Source of the DNA: Actinomadura hibisca NBRC 15177
Lineage (GTDB): Bacteria; Actinomycetota; Actinomycetes; Streptosporangiales; Streptosporangiaceae
NCBI RefSeq assembly: GCF_001552635.1
Contig: NZ_BCRO01000051.1
Coordinates: 59,170-123,169 of the forward strand
Length of the DNA stretch: 64,000 nucleotides
Reading direction: 5' to 3'
Shown here in pieces: positions 30,620-39,040 of this stretch. The notes beneath the pieces are model-generated. The model did no database searches. It had not been told where the DNA came from and worked only from the letters and a program-made list of their open reading frames with translations. Both the position numbers and the translations under genes were made by a program. Every line of letters starts with the position of its first letter. The first letter of the stretch is position 1.

Positions 30620-31323
30620 GCGGGGCAACGATGCTGGCGGCGCTCTGTGCGGCGGGCGCGACATGGACCTTCATGGCCCCGCCCCCGACCACAGGACGCC
30701 TGGCCCGGTTCCAGGCCGACCGGTCACCTGCCGTCTCGCTCACCGACCGGCTGTATCGCCTGCTGGCTGCCGGGTTCACCGCGTTCCGCGAACGCGGACG
30801 GCGGCCACAGCAGTGGCGGATGGCCGTCATCGAGCTGTGCGACGGCATGGCAGCCGAGCTGGCGGCGGGCCGCAGCCCGGACGAGGCGTTCAAGATGTCG
30901 GCCGCCATCCTCGACCCGCACATTTCCGCCCGTCTTCTGGGCGGCGCACGCCTGGAGGCCTTGGCAGCCGAACATCCGGGCGCGGAAGGATTACGTCTCC
31001 TGGCTGCCTGCTGGCGAGTCGGCGCGGAACAGGGCGGCACCCTGGCCTCCGTCCTGGACGGCCTGGCCTCCGCGCTCCGTGCCGAGGAGACACAACATCA
31101 GGAGATCGCCGCCCAGCTTGCCGCGCCCCGAGTCACCGCGCGGATGCTGGCCCTCCTGCCACTCCTCGGCCTCGGCATGGGGGCGGCCCTGGGCGCGAAT
31201 CCGGTGGCCTTCCTCCTCGGCACGCTTCCAGGAGCGGGCTGCCTGGCCGGTGGCATCACCCTCGACCTGGTCGGCCTGTGGTGGACCCGTCGTCTGGCTC
31301 AGGCAGCGGAGGCCCCGAGATGA
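30616..31323 (+). CDS. tadB: TadB-like pilus assembly inner-membrane protein
   Basis: The 235-residue protein starts MSGATMLAALCAAGATWTFM. An N-terminal membrane helix is followed by a type II secretion F domain: ELCDGMAAELAAGRSPDEAF, LRLLAACWRVGAEQGGTLAS and VLDGLASALRAEETQHQEIA. Two C-terminal membrane helices follow (ARMLALLPLLGLGMGAALGA and a second after PVAFLLGTLPG). With TadC it forms the membrane platform on which the TadA ATPase acts. It overlaps both neighbours by four bases. Downstream of a broken tadA it may still be transcribed, but without the original upstream promoter. Confidence 0.85.
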   Translation: MSGATMLAALCAAGATWTFMAPPPTTGRLARFQADRSPAVSLTDRLYRLLAAGFTAFRERGRRPQQWRMAVIELCDGMAAELAAGRSPDEAFKMSAAILDPHISARLLGGARLEALAAEHPGAEGLRLLAACWRVGAEQGGTLASVLDGLASALRAEETQHQEIAAQLAAPRVTARMLALLPLLGLGMGAALGANPVAFLLGTLPGAGCLAGGITLDLVGLWWTRRLAQAAEAPR

Positions 31324-32333
31324 TCGCGGCATGGGCGGCCGTTCTCTGCATGGCGCTCTGCGGCTTCCTGCTCCCCGCAGGCCCGAAGCCGACCGAACGA
31401 AGACTGGCCCGCAGCCTCCCTCCACCAGACGAACACCGCCGCCCGCCCTGCAAGAAGCACGGCCATACCAGCAAAGACGGACGCCCCAAGAGGCCCAGAG
31501 AAGGAAGGTATTTCAAGGAACGAGACCGTCCCGAACCATACGGCCGCCGCACAGCGCCCGGCCGTCCCAGCGAGCAAGCCCGTCCTGAGGCACGCGGCTC
31601 TCCAGGGGACCAACTCCACGCAAGAGAGCACAACCGCTCCAAAGCGCAGGGTCATCGCGGCCAGCGAGATCGCCTCAGTGAACGCACCCGCACTGGAGAC
31701 GAGTGCACGTGCCAGAACGCTCCCGGCCGCCACGAACCACTCCTGCGCAAGGCGGCAGCCCTTGCGGTAGGGCTGGTGTGCTTCATGCTGCTGGGCGGCC
31801 TCACCGGAGCCGTGGCAGGGCTCGGCCTGGCAGCGTTCGTGCACCATTCCTTCAACCGGCTGGGCCATGCCGACCTCCGACGCCGGCACGCTCGCCTGAT
31901 CGCGGATCTTCCTGTGGCGGTGGACCTACTCGCCGCCTGCATGCGAGGCGGAACGCCGTGGAGCGAAGCGGTCGACGCCGTCGCGGAAGCGGTCGGCGGC
32001 CCGCTGGGGGAAGAGCTGCGCGGCGTCGCCGTCCAGATCCGCCTGGGCGTCGATCCGGCAACTGCCTGGCTGGCCTTGGCCGACGACCCGCCCCTGGCTC
32101 CGTTGGCGCGGACCGCCGTCCGAGCCGCACAGACCGGCGCGGCCCCGGCGCCGACCCTGTCCCGCCTGGCCCAGGATCAACGCCGTACCGCGGGCCTGGC
32201 CGCCACCGCCCGCGCCCACGCGGCGGGCATCAAGGCCATGGCTCCCCTCGGCCTGTGCTTCCTGCCGGCGTTCGTGCTGATCGGAATCGTCCCGGCGATC
32301 GCGGGCTTCGCCGCAACGATCACCCTGCCCTGA
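31320..32333 (+). CDS. tadC: TadC-like pilus assembly protein with a large hydrophilic insertion
   Basis: The 337-residue protein starts MIAAWAAVLCMALCGFLLPA. After the first membrane helix comes an unusual stretch of about 110 residues rich in Arg, Lys, Pro, Glu and His (about 25-140). The normal TadC part follows: AVGLVCFMLLGGLTGAVAGL, RRRHARLIADLPVAVDLLAA, CMRGGTPWSEAVDAVAEAVG and LARTAVRAAQTGAAPAPTLS, ending with two membrane helices. The F domain is complete, so the gene looks functional. The insertion is low-complexity and A/C-rich in DNA, as is the tail of the tadA fragment. Confidence 0.8.
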   Translation: MIAAWAAVLCMALCGFLLPAGPKPTERRLARSLPPPDEHRRPPCKKHGHTSKDGRPKRPREGRYFKERDRPEPYGRRTAPGRPSEQARPEARGSPGDQLHAREHNRSKAQGHRGQRDRLSERTRTGDECTCQNAPGRHEPLLRKAAALAVGLVCFMLLGGLTGAVAGLGLAAFVHHSFNRLGHADLRRRHARLIADLPVAVDLLAACMRGGTPWSEAVDAVAEAVGGPLGEELRGVAVQIRLGVDPATAWLALADDPPLAPLARTAVRAAQTGAAPAPTLSRLAQDQRRTAGLAATARAHAAGIKAMAPLGLCFLPAFVLIGIVPAIAGFAATITLP

Positions 32334-32779
32334 AAGGAGCCACTCACAGGACCGGCGAATGACGCCTAGACCTGGAACGGCGCCACGTTGGCTCTGCTTG
32401 GGGGTGCAGCGACGCCCACGACGGCACACGCGCCACGTTGGCCCTGCTTGGGAGCGCAGCGGCACCTATGACGGCACGCGCGCCACCATGCCTTCACATC
32501 GAAGGTGTGGCGCGCTGTCAGCGTCGTCCCGCTCGCATATGGCCAGGTCAGCGACCCAGAATCTAGTTATCCACAGAATTGGATTCGGTCTGGTGTCGGC
32601 TACTCGCCAGGGTCACCCTTGAGTTGGTGAGGAGCTTTTCAGCCCCCGCTGTCGGAAGCGCTCGCCCTTCCAGCGGACTGAAAAGCATGGGCTTTCCTGG
32701 CTCAACCACACACGATTGCTCTCGAACCATTTCCCGACCCGAGGGACGTCCGTCTCTCGGAAACGATGAGGAGCGCACG
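32334..32779. other. Intergenic region between tadC and the pilin gene
   Basis: 446 bases without a convincing gene. It holds the 50-base tandem repeat (32381..32490), moderately AT-richer sequence at 32560..32620 and a stretch leading to the pilin ribosome site GAGGAG at about 32,768. A dedicated pilin promoter here is likely because pilins need high expression, but I cannot identify its boxes. Confidence 0.5.
32381..32490. repeat. Tandem repeat, 50-base period, about 2.2 copies
   Basis: Each unit begins CGCCACGTTGGCYCTGCTTG (32381 and 32431), and the two full units match at most positions. A third, degenerate start CGCCACCATG lies at 32481. The period is exactly 50 bases, so it is not in-frame coding. 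It lies between tadC and the pilin gene. Confidence 0.8.
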
Positions 32780-32983
32780 ATGAAGCAGGCGAAGAGGATC
32801 AAGAAGACGTTGTCGCGACGCTGGCGCACTGCCCGGGACGCCGGAATGTCCACGGTCGAATACGCCATCGGCACCGTCGCGGCGGCGACTTTCGCCGCGA
32901 CTCTGTTCTACATCGCGAAAAGCCCAGAAATAAGGGCGATGCTTTTAGGGATCGTCAAGAAGGCCCTCGCGTTCGGCGGTTGA
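32780..32983 (+). CDS. DUF4244/Flp-like pilin
   Basis: The 67-residue product starts MKQAKRIKKTLSRRWRTARD. A basic leader is followed by GMSTVEYAIGTVAAATFAAT and a hydrophobic helix to LFYIAKSPE, then a short end. The G-M-S-T-V-E-Y-A motif, with Glu five after the Gly, is a prepilin peptidase site of the Flp type in the DUF4244 form found in actinobacterial tad loci. It is the likely major pilin. Ribosome site GAGGAG lies about 8 bases upstream. Its TGA overlaps the TTG start of the next gene. Confidence 0.85.
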   Translation: MKQAKRIKKTLSRRWRTARDAGMSTVEYAIGTVAAATFAATLFYIAKSPEIRAMLLGIVKKALAFGG

Positions 32984-33429
32984 CCGGCGCTTCGGCGGGG
33001 CGGGACCGCGGCATGGTGACCGCGGAGATCGCCCTGACCCTTCCCGCGCTGGTGCTGGTCACGGCCATCTGCCTGTGGGGAGTGTCCGTCGCCTCGGTTC
33101 ATCTCGCCTGTACGGACGCGGCCCGTAGCGGCGCTCGCGCGGCCGCTCGCGGGGAGTCCCTTTCCGCTGTCCGCGCCGCCGTCGCGGAGGCCGTTCCCAA
33201 CGGGGCTACGATCACCGTTCATCGCGACGCCGAGACGTCCCGAGTCGAGATCACCACCCGCATCCGGGCACCGGCGGCCGCCGGCCTGCCCCCGCTGACC
33301 GTCCACGCCCAAGCCATCGCAGCCACCGAACCAGGCGCCGATCCCGCCCCATCGCCGCCGCAGCAGCCGCAGCAGCCGCAGCAGCCGCAGCAGCCGCAGC
33401 CGCAGCCCATGAGCTCTGAGAGGAGGTGA
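32980..33429 (+). CDS. TadE-like pseudopilin
   Basis: The 149-residue product starts at TTG 32980 or ATG 33013 (MVTAEIALTLPALVLVTAIC). The segment RGMVTAEIALTLPALVLVTA with its Glu is the TadE-type prepilin site plus membrane helix. A periplasmic-type domain follows (ACTDAARSGARAAARGESLS, RVEITTRIRAPAAAGLPPLT). The end is a PQQ repeat tract encoded by cag-cag-ccg units (about 33358..33410). It is a minor pilus component. It ends at an AGGAGG that can serve the next gene. Confidence 0.8.
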   Translation: MTGASAGRDRGMVTAEIALTLPALVLVTAICLWGVSVASVHLACTDAARSGARAAARGESLSAVRAAVAEAVPNGATITVHRDAETSRVEITTRIRAPAAAGLPPLTVHAQAIAATEPGADPAPSPPQQPQQPQQPQQPQPQPMSSERR

Positions 33430-34193
33430 TGCGCGGTCCCGTAGGGGTGAGCGCCGCCCAAAGGGCGCGCTCGCCCCGTGGGGCTGGGGGCGCTCGCCCC
33501 GTGGGGCTGGGGCGCGGGGCGGCTTTTGGCTTGTTTTGTGGGGGTTGTGTCTGGGGCCGTTTGAGGGAGAGGGCGGGCTCTTTTGTGCAGGGGCTGGTGT
33601 TTGGGGTGGGCTGCTTTGTGGTGGCTCGGGTGCGGGGGGTGTTGGGGGATTTAGGTGGGTGCCGCAGAAGAGGGGCGTCGGGCAGGAAGGGAGAGGTGGC
33701 GGCGGTGTTCTTTGGGGCTGGGGCCAGCTTTGGGTTTGGGGTGTGTGGCTTGGTGCGTGATGTTGTTTTGTCGCGGTGGAAAGGTGTTTTTGAGGGTGGG
33801 CGGCGGGAGCGGGGGGCTGGGACGGTTTGGGTTGTTGCCTTTGTGGCGCTTGTTTGGCTTGTCGGGATCGCTGCCGTGGCCGTTGGCGGGATTCGGGTGA
33901 CTCGGCAGCGGGCTGAGGTCGCGGCCGATCTGGCTGCTTTGGCGGGGGCCGCTCGGCTGGCCGAGGGGGAGGGGGCCGCCTGTCGGCGGGCGGGGCGTGT
34001 TGTCGCTGCTTCCCGGGGGCGGCTGTCGGGGTGCCGGGTGCGCGGTCGGGTCGTCGAGGTCGAGGTGACCATGGTGGTGCGCGGGCCGGGTGCGGTCGGG
34101 ATGGTGCCCGTCGTTTCTCGGGCCAGGGCTGGTCCCGTCGGGCCCGAGGGCGTAACCTGGCGCCCCGCGGTTCGTTGCACCGAGTGTCAATAG
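33426..34193 (+). CDS. Rv3654c-like TadE-family secreted pseudopilin; 5' part doubtful
   Basis: The family part runs from about 33,798: RRERGAGTVWVVAFVALVWL, then VGIAAVAVGGIRVTRQRAEV, AADLAALAGAARLAEGEGAA and RVRGRVVEVEVTMVV. This is the actinobacterial TadE-like family encoded last in tad operons. The frame stays open back to GTG 33426, just after AGGAGG. The first 110 codons, however, are Gly/Arg-rich low complexity with T-ending codons and contain an out-of-phase 23-base tandem repeat. The true start may be GTG 33753 (146 residues). The DNA is strongly G+T-biased on this strand. Confidence 0.7.
   Translation: MMRGPVGVSAAQRARSPRGAGGARPVGLGRGAAFGLFCGGCVWGRLRERAGSFVQGLVFGVGCFVVARVRGVLGDLGGCRRRGASGRKGEVAAVFFGAGASFGFGVCGLVRDVVLSRWKGVFEGGRRERGAGTVWVVAFVALVWLVGIAAVAVGGIRVTRQRAEVAADLAALAGAARLAEGEGAACRRAGRVVAASRGRLSGCRVRGRVVEVEVTMVVRGPGAVGMVPVVSRARAGPVGPEGVTWRPAVRCTECQ
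33467..33512. repeat. 23-base tandem duplication with internal GCCCC/GGGGC dyad
   Basis: Two exact copies of a 23-base unit (33467..33489 and 33490..33512) lie head to tail. Each contains GCCCCGTGGGGC, a short hairpin. Because 23 is not a multiple of three, the two copies would be read in different frames, which argues against coding here. Confidence 0.8.
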
Positions 34194-34409
34194 GTGGCCG
34201 GAAGTGGGCTCGGGGGCGACGATGCCCTCTTTGTCACCTTCCTGTGACTTGCGCTACCACTTGGTACGTTACGCTGCGGTAAGCCCACAGTTATCACTCG
34301 ACACGTCGGCCCCTCGCCCCCCGAATGGCCGGAGACTCCTCCCGCTGGGCGCGGCGTTCGGAATGAGCAGAACGTTGTCGGCAGATCATCCGATGAAGGG
34401 ATTGAGGCC

Positions 34410-35930
34410 GTGACCAGGATTCGCAGGATCGGTGCTGTCGTTCTCGCCGCACCCCTTGCGATCGGTTTCCCGGTTCTGACCGCGACGCCCGCCCATGCCA
34501 CCTCGGGCAGCGTCAGCGCCCCGGGGAACGGCGCGGTCATCACCAGTGGCTCCGCGGTCGCGGTGCGGGCGCAGTTCAAGGACGCCGTCAAGATGCAGCT
34601 CCGCTACAGCGGGCCTGCGGCGGGCGACACCTTCCTCAACGAGCGCAACTTCAGCGGTTCCCTGTCGGGCAGCATCCCGGTGACGCGCAACGGCCGGTAC
34701 ACCGTGTACCTCAAGGGCTGGCCCACCGGGAAGGTCTACGACTCCAACACCTTCACCGTGCGCATCCCCCCGGCGCGGCCCAGCGGCGTGTCGGCCAGCG
34801 CGTCCGGCACCAAGGTCACCGTCCGCTGGAACCTCGGGCTGGAGGACGACCTCACCGGCTACTCGGTGGGCGGCTCCGGCGTCAGCGACCGGAGCGGCGG
34901 CGTCGGCACGTTCTGCTCGGGCACCAGCTGCTCGGCCACCCTCACCGCCACCTCCGGCGGGTCGGTGTCGGTCAGCGTGCGCGCCCAGCGGTCCAGCGGC
35001 ACCGGCGGCTCGGTCTCGTCGAGCGCCGGGACGGCCCGCACCTCGGTCGCCGGAGGCGGTGCCAACAATGGCGGCAGCGGTGGCGGCGGCACCGGCCTCA
35101 CCCCGCCCAGCTACCCGTCGGGCACCACGCCGCCGGCGGGCAACACGACGCCGATCACGCCGTTCAACGACCAGTCGCCGGTCACGCTGCCGTCGGTGCA
35201 GCCGCCCGGCTCCACCCCGGGCTTCCTCTACCCGACGCCGCAGGTCGCCGGGCAGCCGGCGCCCAAGGCGGCCAACATGGCCGCGAGCAGCAGCCTCCAG
35301 TGGGGCAAGAGCGTCGGCATCGCGCTGATCCTGCTGGTGGTCGCCGCCCACCTCGGCACCTGGACGCGCCGCCTGCGGGTCGCCCAGGCCGGGGTCAGCG
35401 ACAAGGGCATGGCCGCGCGCATGGCCCGCGCCGGAGCCGGACGCAAGCGGGTCAGCTCGGCCCGCGAGCACATCGCCGCCGCCGAGGCCATGGCCAAGAC
35501 CGCCACCCTGACGCCGGCGGCCAAGGGCTCCGGCAAGGCGGCTGCGGGCGGCAAGGGAACCGCGGACAAGGCGGTCGTGGGCGGTAAGGGGACGGCCGCC
35601 AAGCGCGGCAAGGCTGTCTCTGCCGCTGGCAAGAGTGGGCGGAAGCCGGTTGTGGCTGATGACGCCAAGGGCGGCAAGGTCCAGCCGCGCCCAGCGGACG
35701 ACGTCAAGGGCGGGCAGAAGCCGGTTGTGGCTGATGACGCCAAGGTCGAGCTGGACAAGGGCGTCAAGGGCGAGGCGGGCAAGCGGGCTGACAAGGGTGC
35801 CGCTCCGTCTGGGCGGCGTCGGCCGGCTGCTCTCGGCAAGCGGTCGGGCGGGGTGAACGTCCGGATCGCCAAGGCCGACGCGCCCGCCGACGGTCCGGGG
35901 CGGCGCGGGCGGCGCGCGAAGGCCAAGTAG
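34410..35930 (+). CDS. Secreted/membrane FN3-type protein with a long basic C-terminal tail
   Basis: The 506-residue protein starts at GTG (TRIRRIGAVVLAAPLAIGFP) and has a signal peptide cut after ATPAHA (about residue 30). Residues of about 32-120 are a beta domain; 123-210 resemble fibronectin III (PARPSGVSASASGTKVTVRW, LTGYSVGG). A Gly/Ser/Pro-rich linker reaches a membrane helix at about 298-315 (SVGIALILLVVAAHLGTW). The remaining 190 residues are Lys/Ala/Gly-rich and probably cytoplasmic, with a repeated KPVVADDAK. No family is known to me. It follows the tad operon after 216 bases and may be a separate unit. Confidence 0.65.
   Translation: MTRIRRIGAVVLAAPLAIGFPVLTATPAHATSGSVSAPGNGAVITSGSAVAVRAQFKDAVKMQLRYSGPAAGDTFLNERNFSGSLSGSIPVTRNGRYTVYLKGWPTGKVYDSNTFTVRIPPARPSGVSASASGTKVTVRWNLGLEDDLTGYSVGGSGVSDRSGGVGTFCSGTSCSATLTATSGGSVSVSVRAQRSSGTGGSVSSSAGTARTSVAGGGANNGGSGGGGTGLTPPSYPSGTTPPAGNTTPITPFNDQSPVTLPSVQPPGSTPGFLYPTPQVAGQPAPKAANMAASSSLQWGKSVGIALILLVVAAHLGTWTRRLRVAQAGVSDKGMAARMARAGAGRKRVSSAREHIAAAEAMAKTATLTPAAKGSGKAAAGGKGTADKAVVGGKGTAAKRGKAVSAAGKSGRKPVVADDAKGGKVQPRPADDVKGGQKPVVADDAKVELDKGVKGEAGKRADKGAAPSGRRRPAALGKRSGGVNVRIAKADAPADGPGRRGRRAKAK
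35642..35745. repeat. 29-base exact direct repeat inside the basic tail region
   Basis: The same 29 bases occur at 35642..35670 and 35717..35745. The 75-base offset keeps the frame, so the protein repeats KPVVADDAK. Codons here (GTT, GCT, GAT) differ from the C/G-ending codons around them. Confidence 0.75.
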
Positions 35931-35942
35931 GACGTGTGCGAG

Positions 35943-35972
35943 CGGCCGCCGGGTGGGGTCACCTGGCGGCCG
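35943..35972 (+). terminator. Hairpin after the FN3 protein gene
   Basis: CGGCCGCC (35943..35950) pairs with GGCGGCCG (35965..35972) over a 14-base loop, 13 bases after the stop. No T-run follows. Confidence 0.5.
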
Positions 35973-36094
35973 TCCGGCTTCGGGGGCGTGCAAGATCTTG
36001 ATCGGCTGAAGGGATGGCGGGCGGCCGGACGGACGTCTAGGCTGCCTTGCCAGCCGAGATCTCCCGGTTCGTCCGGAGATAGGGAGCGCTCCGC

Positions 36095-36454
36095 ATGATC
36101 TTCTTGGGGTTGTTGTTCGCGGCCGCCGCCGTCGCGGTCACGGTGGCCGTCGTCGTGGACAACACCGCCGCCGCCCAGCTCAGCGCGTTCGGTGAGACCG
36201 TTCCCGGCGTCACCTCGCAGTGGCAGGTCTTCTTCGCCGGAGTGGTCGTCGCCATCGTCTTCATGCTGGGCGTCACCATCGCCGCCTTCGGCCTGCGCCG
36301 CTCCCTGGACATGCGCCGCGAGCTGCGGGACCTCCGCGACGAGCACGAGGAGTCCATCCACACGCTGGAGCTGGAGAAGCAGCAGCTCCAGCGTGCCCTC
36401 GCGCAGGCCCGCCGGGGCGGGCAGGCCCCGGCCGCCGCGCCGCACTCCCGCTGA
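36095..36454 (+). CDS. Two-helix membrane protein with cytoplasmic coiled coil (LapA-like)
   Basis: The 119-residue product starts MIFLGLLFAAAAVAVTVAVV. Two membrane helices (1-22 and about 45-66: VFFAGVVVAIVFMLGVTIAA) are followed by a coiled coil (LRRSLDMRRELRDLRDEHEE) and an Ala/Pro tail. The layout resembles LapA-domain (DUF1049) proteins. The partner and role are unknown. Confidence 0.6.
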   Translation: MIFLGLLFAAAAVAVTVAVVVDNTAAAQLSAFGETVPGVTSQWQVFFAGVVVAIVFMLGVTIAAFGLRRSLDMRRELRDLRDEHEESIHTLELEKQQLQRALAQARRGGQAPAAAPHSR

Positions 36455-36476
36455 GCCGCCGGTAGCGCGTCCGCGT

Positions 36477-38780
36477 TCAGCGAGGGGCCTGGCTCAGCAG
36501 TTCTCCCAGCAGGACCAGCGCGCCCTGCTTGTCCAAGGGCTCGTTGCCGTTGCCGCACTTGGGGGACTGGATGCACGACGGGCAGCCCGCCTCGCACTCG
36601 CAGGCCGCGATCGCGTCCCGGGTCGCGCCCAGCCAGGCGGCCGCGTCCGCGTAGCCGCGTTCGGCGAAGCCCGCGCCGCCCTCGTGGCCGTCGTACACGA
36701 AGACGGTCAGCAGGCCCGTGTCCGGGTGCAGCGCCGTCGAGACGCCGCCGATGTCCCACCGGTCGCACGTCGCGAACAGCGGCAGCAGGCCGATCGAGGC
36801 GTGCTCGGCCGCGTGGGCCGCGCCGCCCAGGTCCATGTCGCCCAGCTCCTCCAGCCGGTCGGCCGACAACGTCCACCAGACGGCCCGCGTGCGCAACGAG
36901 CGGGGCGGCAGCTCCAGCGGCTTCTCGCCCAGCATCTCGCCGGTCTGGAGGCGGCGCATCTGGTAGGCGACCACCTGGTTGGTGACCTCGACCGTGCCGA
37001 AGTTCAGGGTCGCCTCGCCCCAGGCGGCCGAGCGCAGCGTCTCCACGATGTGGATGTCGGTCACGTCGCGCGCGGTGGTCGAGTAGTCGGGCTCGGCGGC
37101 TTCGACCAGCGCGACCGAGTCGTCCAGGTCGAGGGTCTGGACGACGAACGACTCGCCCTGGTGCAGGTACACCGCGCCCTCGTGCACGTGGGTGTGCGAG
37201 GACGCCTCGTCCACCGTGCCCAGCAGGCGGCCGGTGCCCAGCTCGACGACCTGGACGGGCGCCCCGCCCGCGCCGCGGATGTCGGCCAGGTCGCAGGCGC
37301 GGTCGCGGCGCGTCCAGTACCAGCCGGTCGGGCGGTGCCGCAGCAGGCCGCGGCGCACCATGTCGGGCAGCAGCGCCGCCGTGGCCGGGCCGAACAGCTC
37401 CTCGTCGGCCTCGGTCAGCGGCAGCTCCGACGCCGCGGCGCACAGGTGGGGCTCCAGCACGTAGGGGTTGTCGGGGTCCAGGACGGTGGCCTCGACGGGG
37501 TTGCCGAAGATCGCCTCGGGGTGGTGGACCAGGAAGGTGTCCAGCGGGTCGTCGCGGGCGACCAGCACCGCCAGCGCGTCCTGCCCGGACCGGCCCGCGC
37601 GCCCCGCCTGCTGCCACAACGACGCGCGGGTGCCCGGCCAGCCGCAGATCACCACCGCGTCGAGGCCGGACACGTCCACGCCCAGCTCCAGGGCGTTGGT
37701 GCTGGCCAGGCCGACCAGCTCGCGGGAGCGCAGGGCCTGTTCGAGGGCGCGGCGCTCCCCGGGCAGGTAGCCCGCCCGGTAGGCGGCGACCCGGTCGGCG
37801 AGCTCGGGGGCGACCTCGGCCAGCGCGCGCTTCGCGCCGAGCGCGACCGACTCCGCGCCCCGCCGGGACCGCACGAACGCGAGGGTCTGGACGTCCTCGA
37901 CCACGAGGTCGGCCAGCAGGTCCGACGCCTCGGCCGTGGCGGTGCGGCGGACGGGCGCGCCGTGCTCGCCGCGCAGGTCGGTCAGCGGCGGCTCCCACAG
38001 GGCGAAGGTCGCGGGCCCGCGCGGGGAGGCGTCGTCGGCGACCGCGACCACGTCCACCCCGGTCAGCCGGGACGCGGCCGCGGCGGGCTCGGAGGTCGTC
38101 GCCGACGCCAGGACGAACGTCGGCGCGGCGCGGTAGCGGGCGCAGATCCGGCGCAGCCGGCGCAGGATCTGCGCCACGTGCGAGCCGAACACGCCCCGGT
38201 AGCCGTGCGCCTCGTCGATGACCACGTACTTGAGGCGGCGCAGGAACGCCCCCCACCGAGCGTGGCCGGGCAGCAGCGATCGGTGCAGCATGTCGGGGTT
38301 GGTCAGGACGTAGTTGGCGTGCTGCCGCGCCCAGGTGCGCTCGTCGCGCGGGGTGTCGCCGTCGTAGGCGGCCGCGCGCACCCGGGTCAGGCGCAGGGCG
38401 CGCAGCGCGCGGAGCTGGTCGGCGGCCAGCGCCTTGGTCGGCGACAGGTACAACACGGTGCCCTGCTCGCGCGGGTCCTCGTCGTAGATCGTCGCGACGG
38501 CGGGCAGCAGGTAGGCCAGCGACTTGCCGGACGCGGTGCCGGTGGCGATGATCACAGACCGGCCGGCGCGGGCGTGCTCGGCGGCGGCCGCCTGGTGCTC
38601 CCAGGGCGCCTCGATCCCGGCTGCCGCGAGCCGCTGCACCAGCGGTTCGGGAGCCCAGTCCGGCCACGGCGCGCGACGGCCCTGACGTGCGGGAACCCCG
38701 TGCACGTGGGTGATCCGCCCGCGGCGGGACGGATCGGCCAGCAGCCGGTCCAGCGGAGGGAAAGATCTTTGGGCGCCCAT
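36477..38780 (-). CDS. Superfamily 2 DNA repair helicase, MrfA/Hrq1-like with DUF1998
   Basis: In the 767-residue protein, Walker A lies in TGTASGKS (80-87), motif Ia is YLSPTKALAADQLRA, the DEAH box lies in VVIDEAHG (189-192), motif III is LASATTSEP and motif VI lies in WQQAGRAGRSGQDALAV. The C-terminal MZB/DUF1998 region ends with a four-Cys cluster (CECEAGCPSCIQSPKCGNGN). This matches Hrq1/MrfA 3'-5' helicases that act in crosslink or mitomycin damage repair. In mycobacteria a related helicase gene also lies near the tad-like genes. It faces away from the pilus operon. Confidence 0.88.
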   Translation of the reverse strand: MGAQRSFPPLDRLLADPSRRGRITHVHGVPARQGRRAPWPDWAPEPLVQRLAAAGIEAPWEHQAAAAEHARAGRSVIIATGTASGKSLAYLLPAVATIYDEDPREQGTVLYLSPTKALAADQLRALRALRLTRVRAAAYDGDTPRDERTWARQHANYVLTNPDMLHRSLLPGHARWGAFLRRLKYVVIDEAHGYRGVFGSHVAQILRRLRRICARYRAAPTFVLASATTSEPAAAASRLTGVDVVAVADDASPRGPATFALWEPPLTDLRGEHGAPVRRTATAEASDLLADLVVEDVQTLAFVRSRRGAESVALGAKRALAEVAPELADRVAAYRAGYLPGERRALEQALRSRELVGLASTNALELGVDVSGLDAVVICGWPGTRASLWQQAGRAGRSGQDALAVLVARDDPLDTFLVHHPEAIFGNPVEATVLDPDNPYVLEPHLCAAASELPLTEADEELFGPATAALLPDMVRRGLLRHRPTGWYWTRRDRACDLADIRGAGGAPVQVVELGTGRLLGTVDEASSHTHVHEGAVYLHQGESFVVQTLDLDDSVALVEAAEPDYSTTARDVTDIHIVETLRSAAWGEATLNFGTVEVTNQVVAYQMRRLQTGEMLGEKPLELPPRSLRTRAVWWTLSADRLEELGDMDLGGAAHAAEHASIGLLPLFATCDRWDIGGVSTALHPDTGLLTVFVYDGHEGGAGFAERGYADAAAWLGATRDAIAACECEAGCPSCIQSPKCGNGNEPLDKQGALVLLGELLSQAPR

Positions 38781-39040
38781 CAGGTTTTCAGTCTGCCAGC
38801 ATGGGCAGAACTAGGGGAACGCCCCGGCGCCGGTGGCCTGGTTCCCCCTGCCCTGACCAGTGGATCAGCAGGTCAGACCGGTCACCCGGGATGGCGCGAA
38901 GTTTCGCTCTCGTGGGCGATAACGTGCCTACACACCGCCGGAGCGTGGTTGAATTTCGACGGAGTTCCGTCGCCGCGAGCCATCCAGCCGGAGGATCGGG
39001 CGGCGGGATTGTGAATGTGCTGTAGGGCGCTGGAGGACCT

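Noticed and set aside
30663..31319. Upstream part of the 556-codon plus-strand frame 30663..32333
   Set aside because: Only the part from ATG 31320 matches TadC. The earlier part overlaps tadB in another frame and is low complexity.
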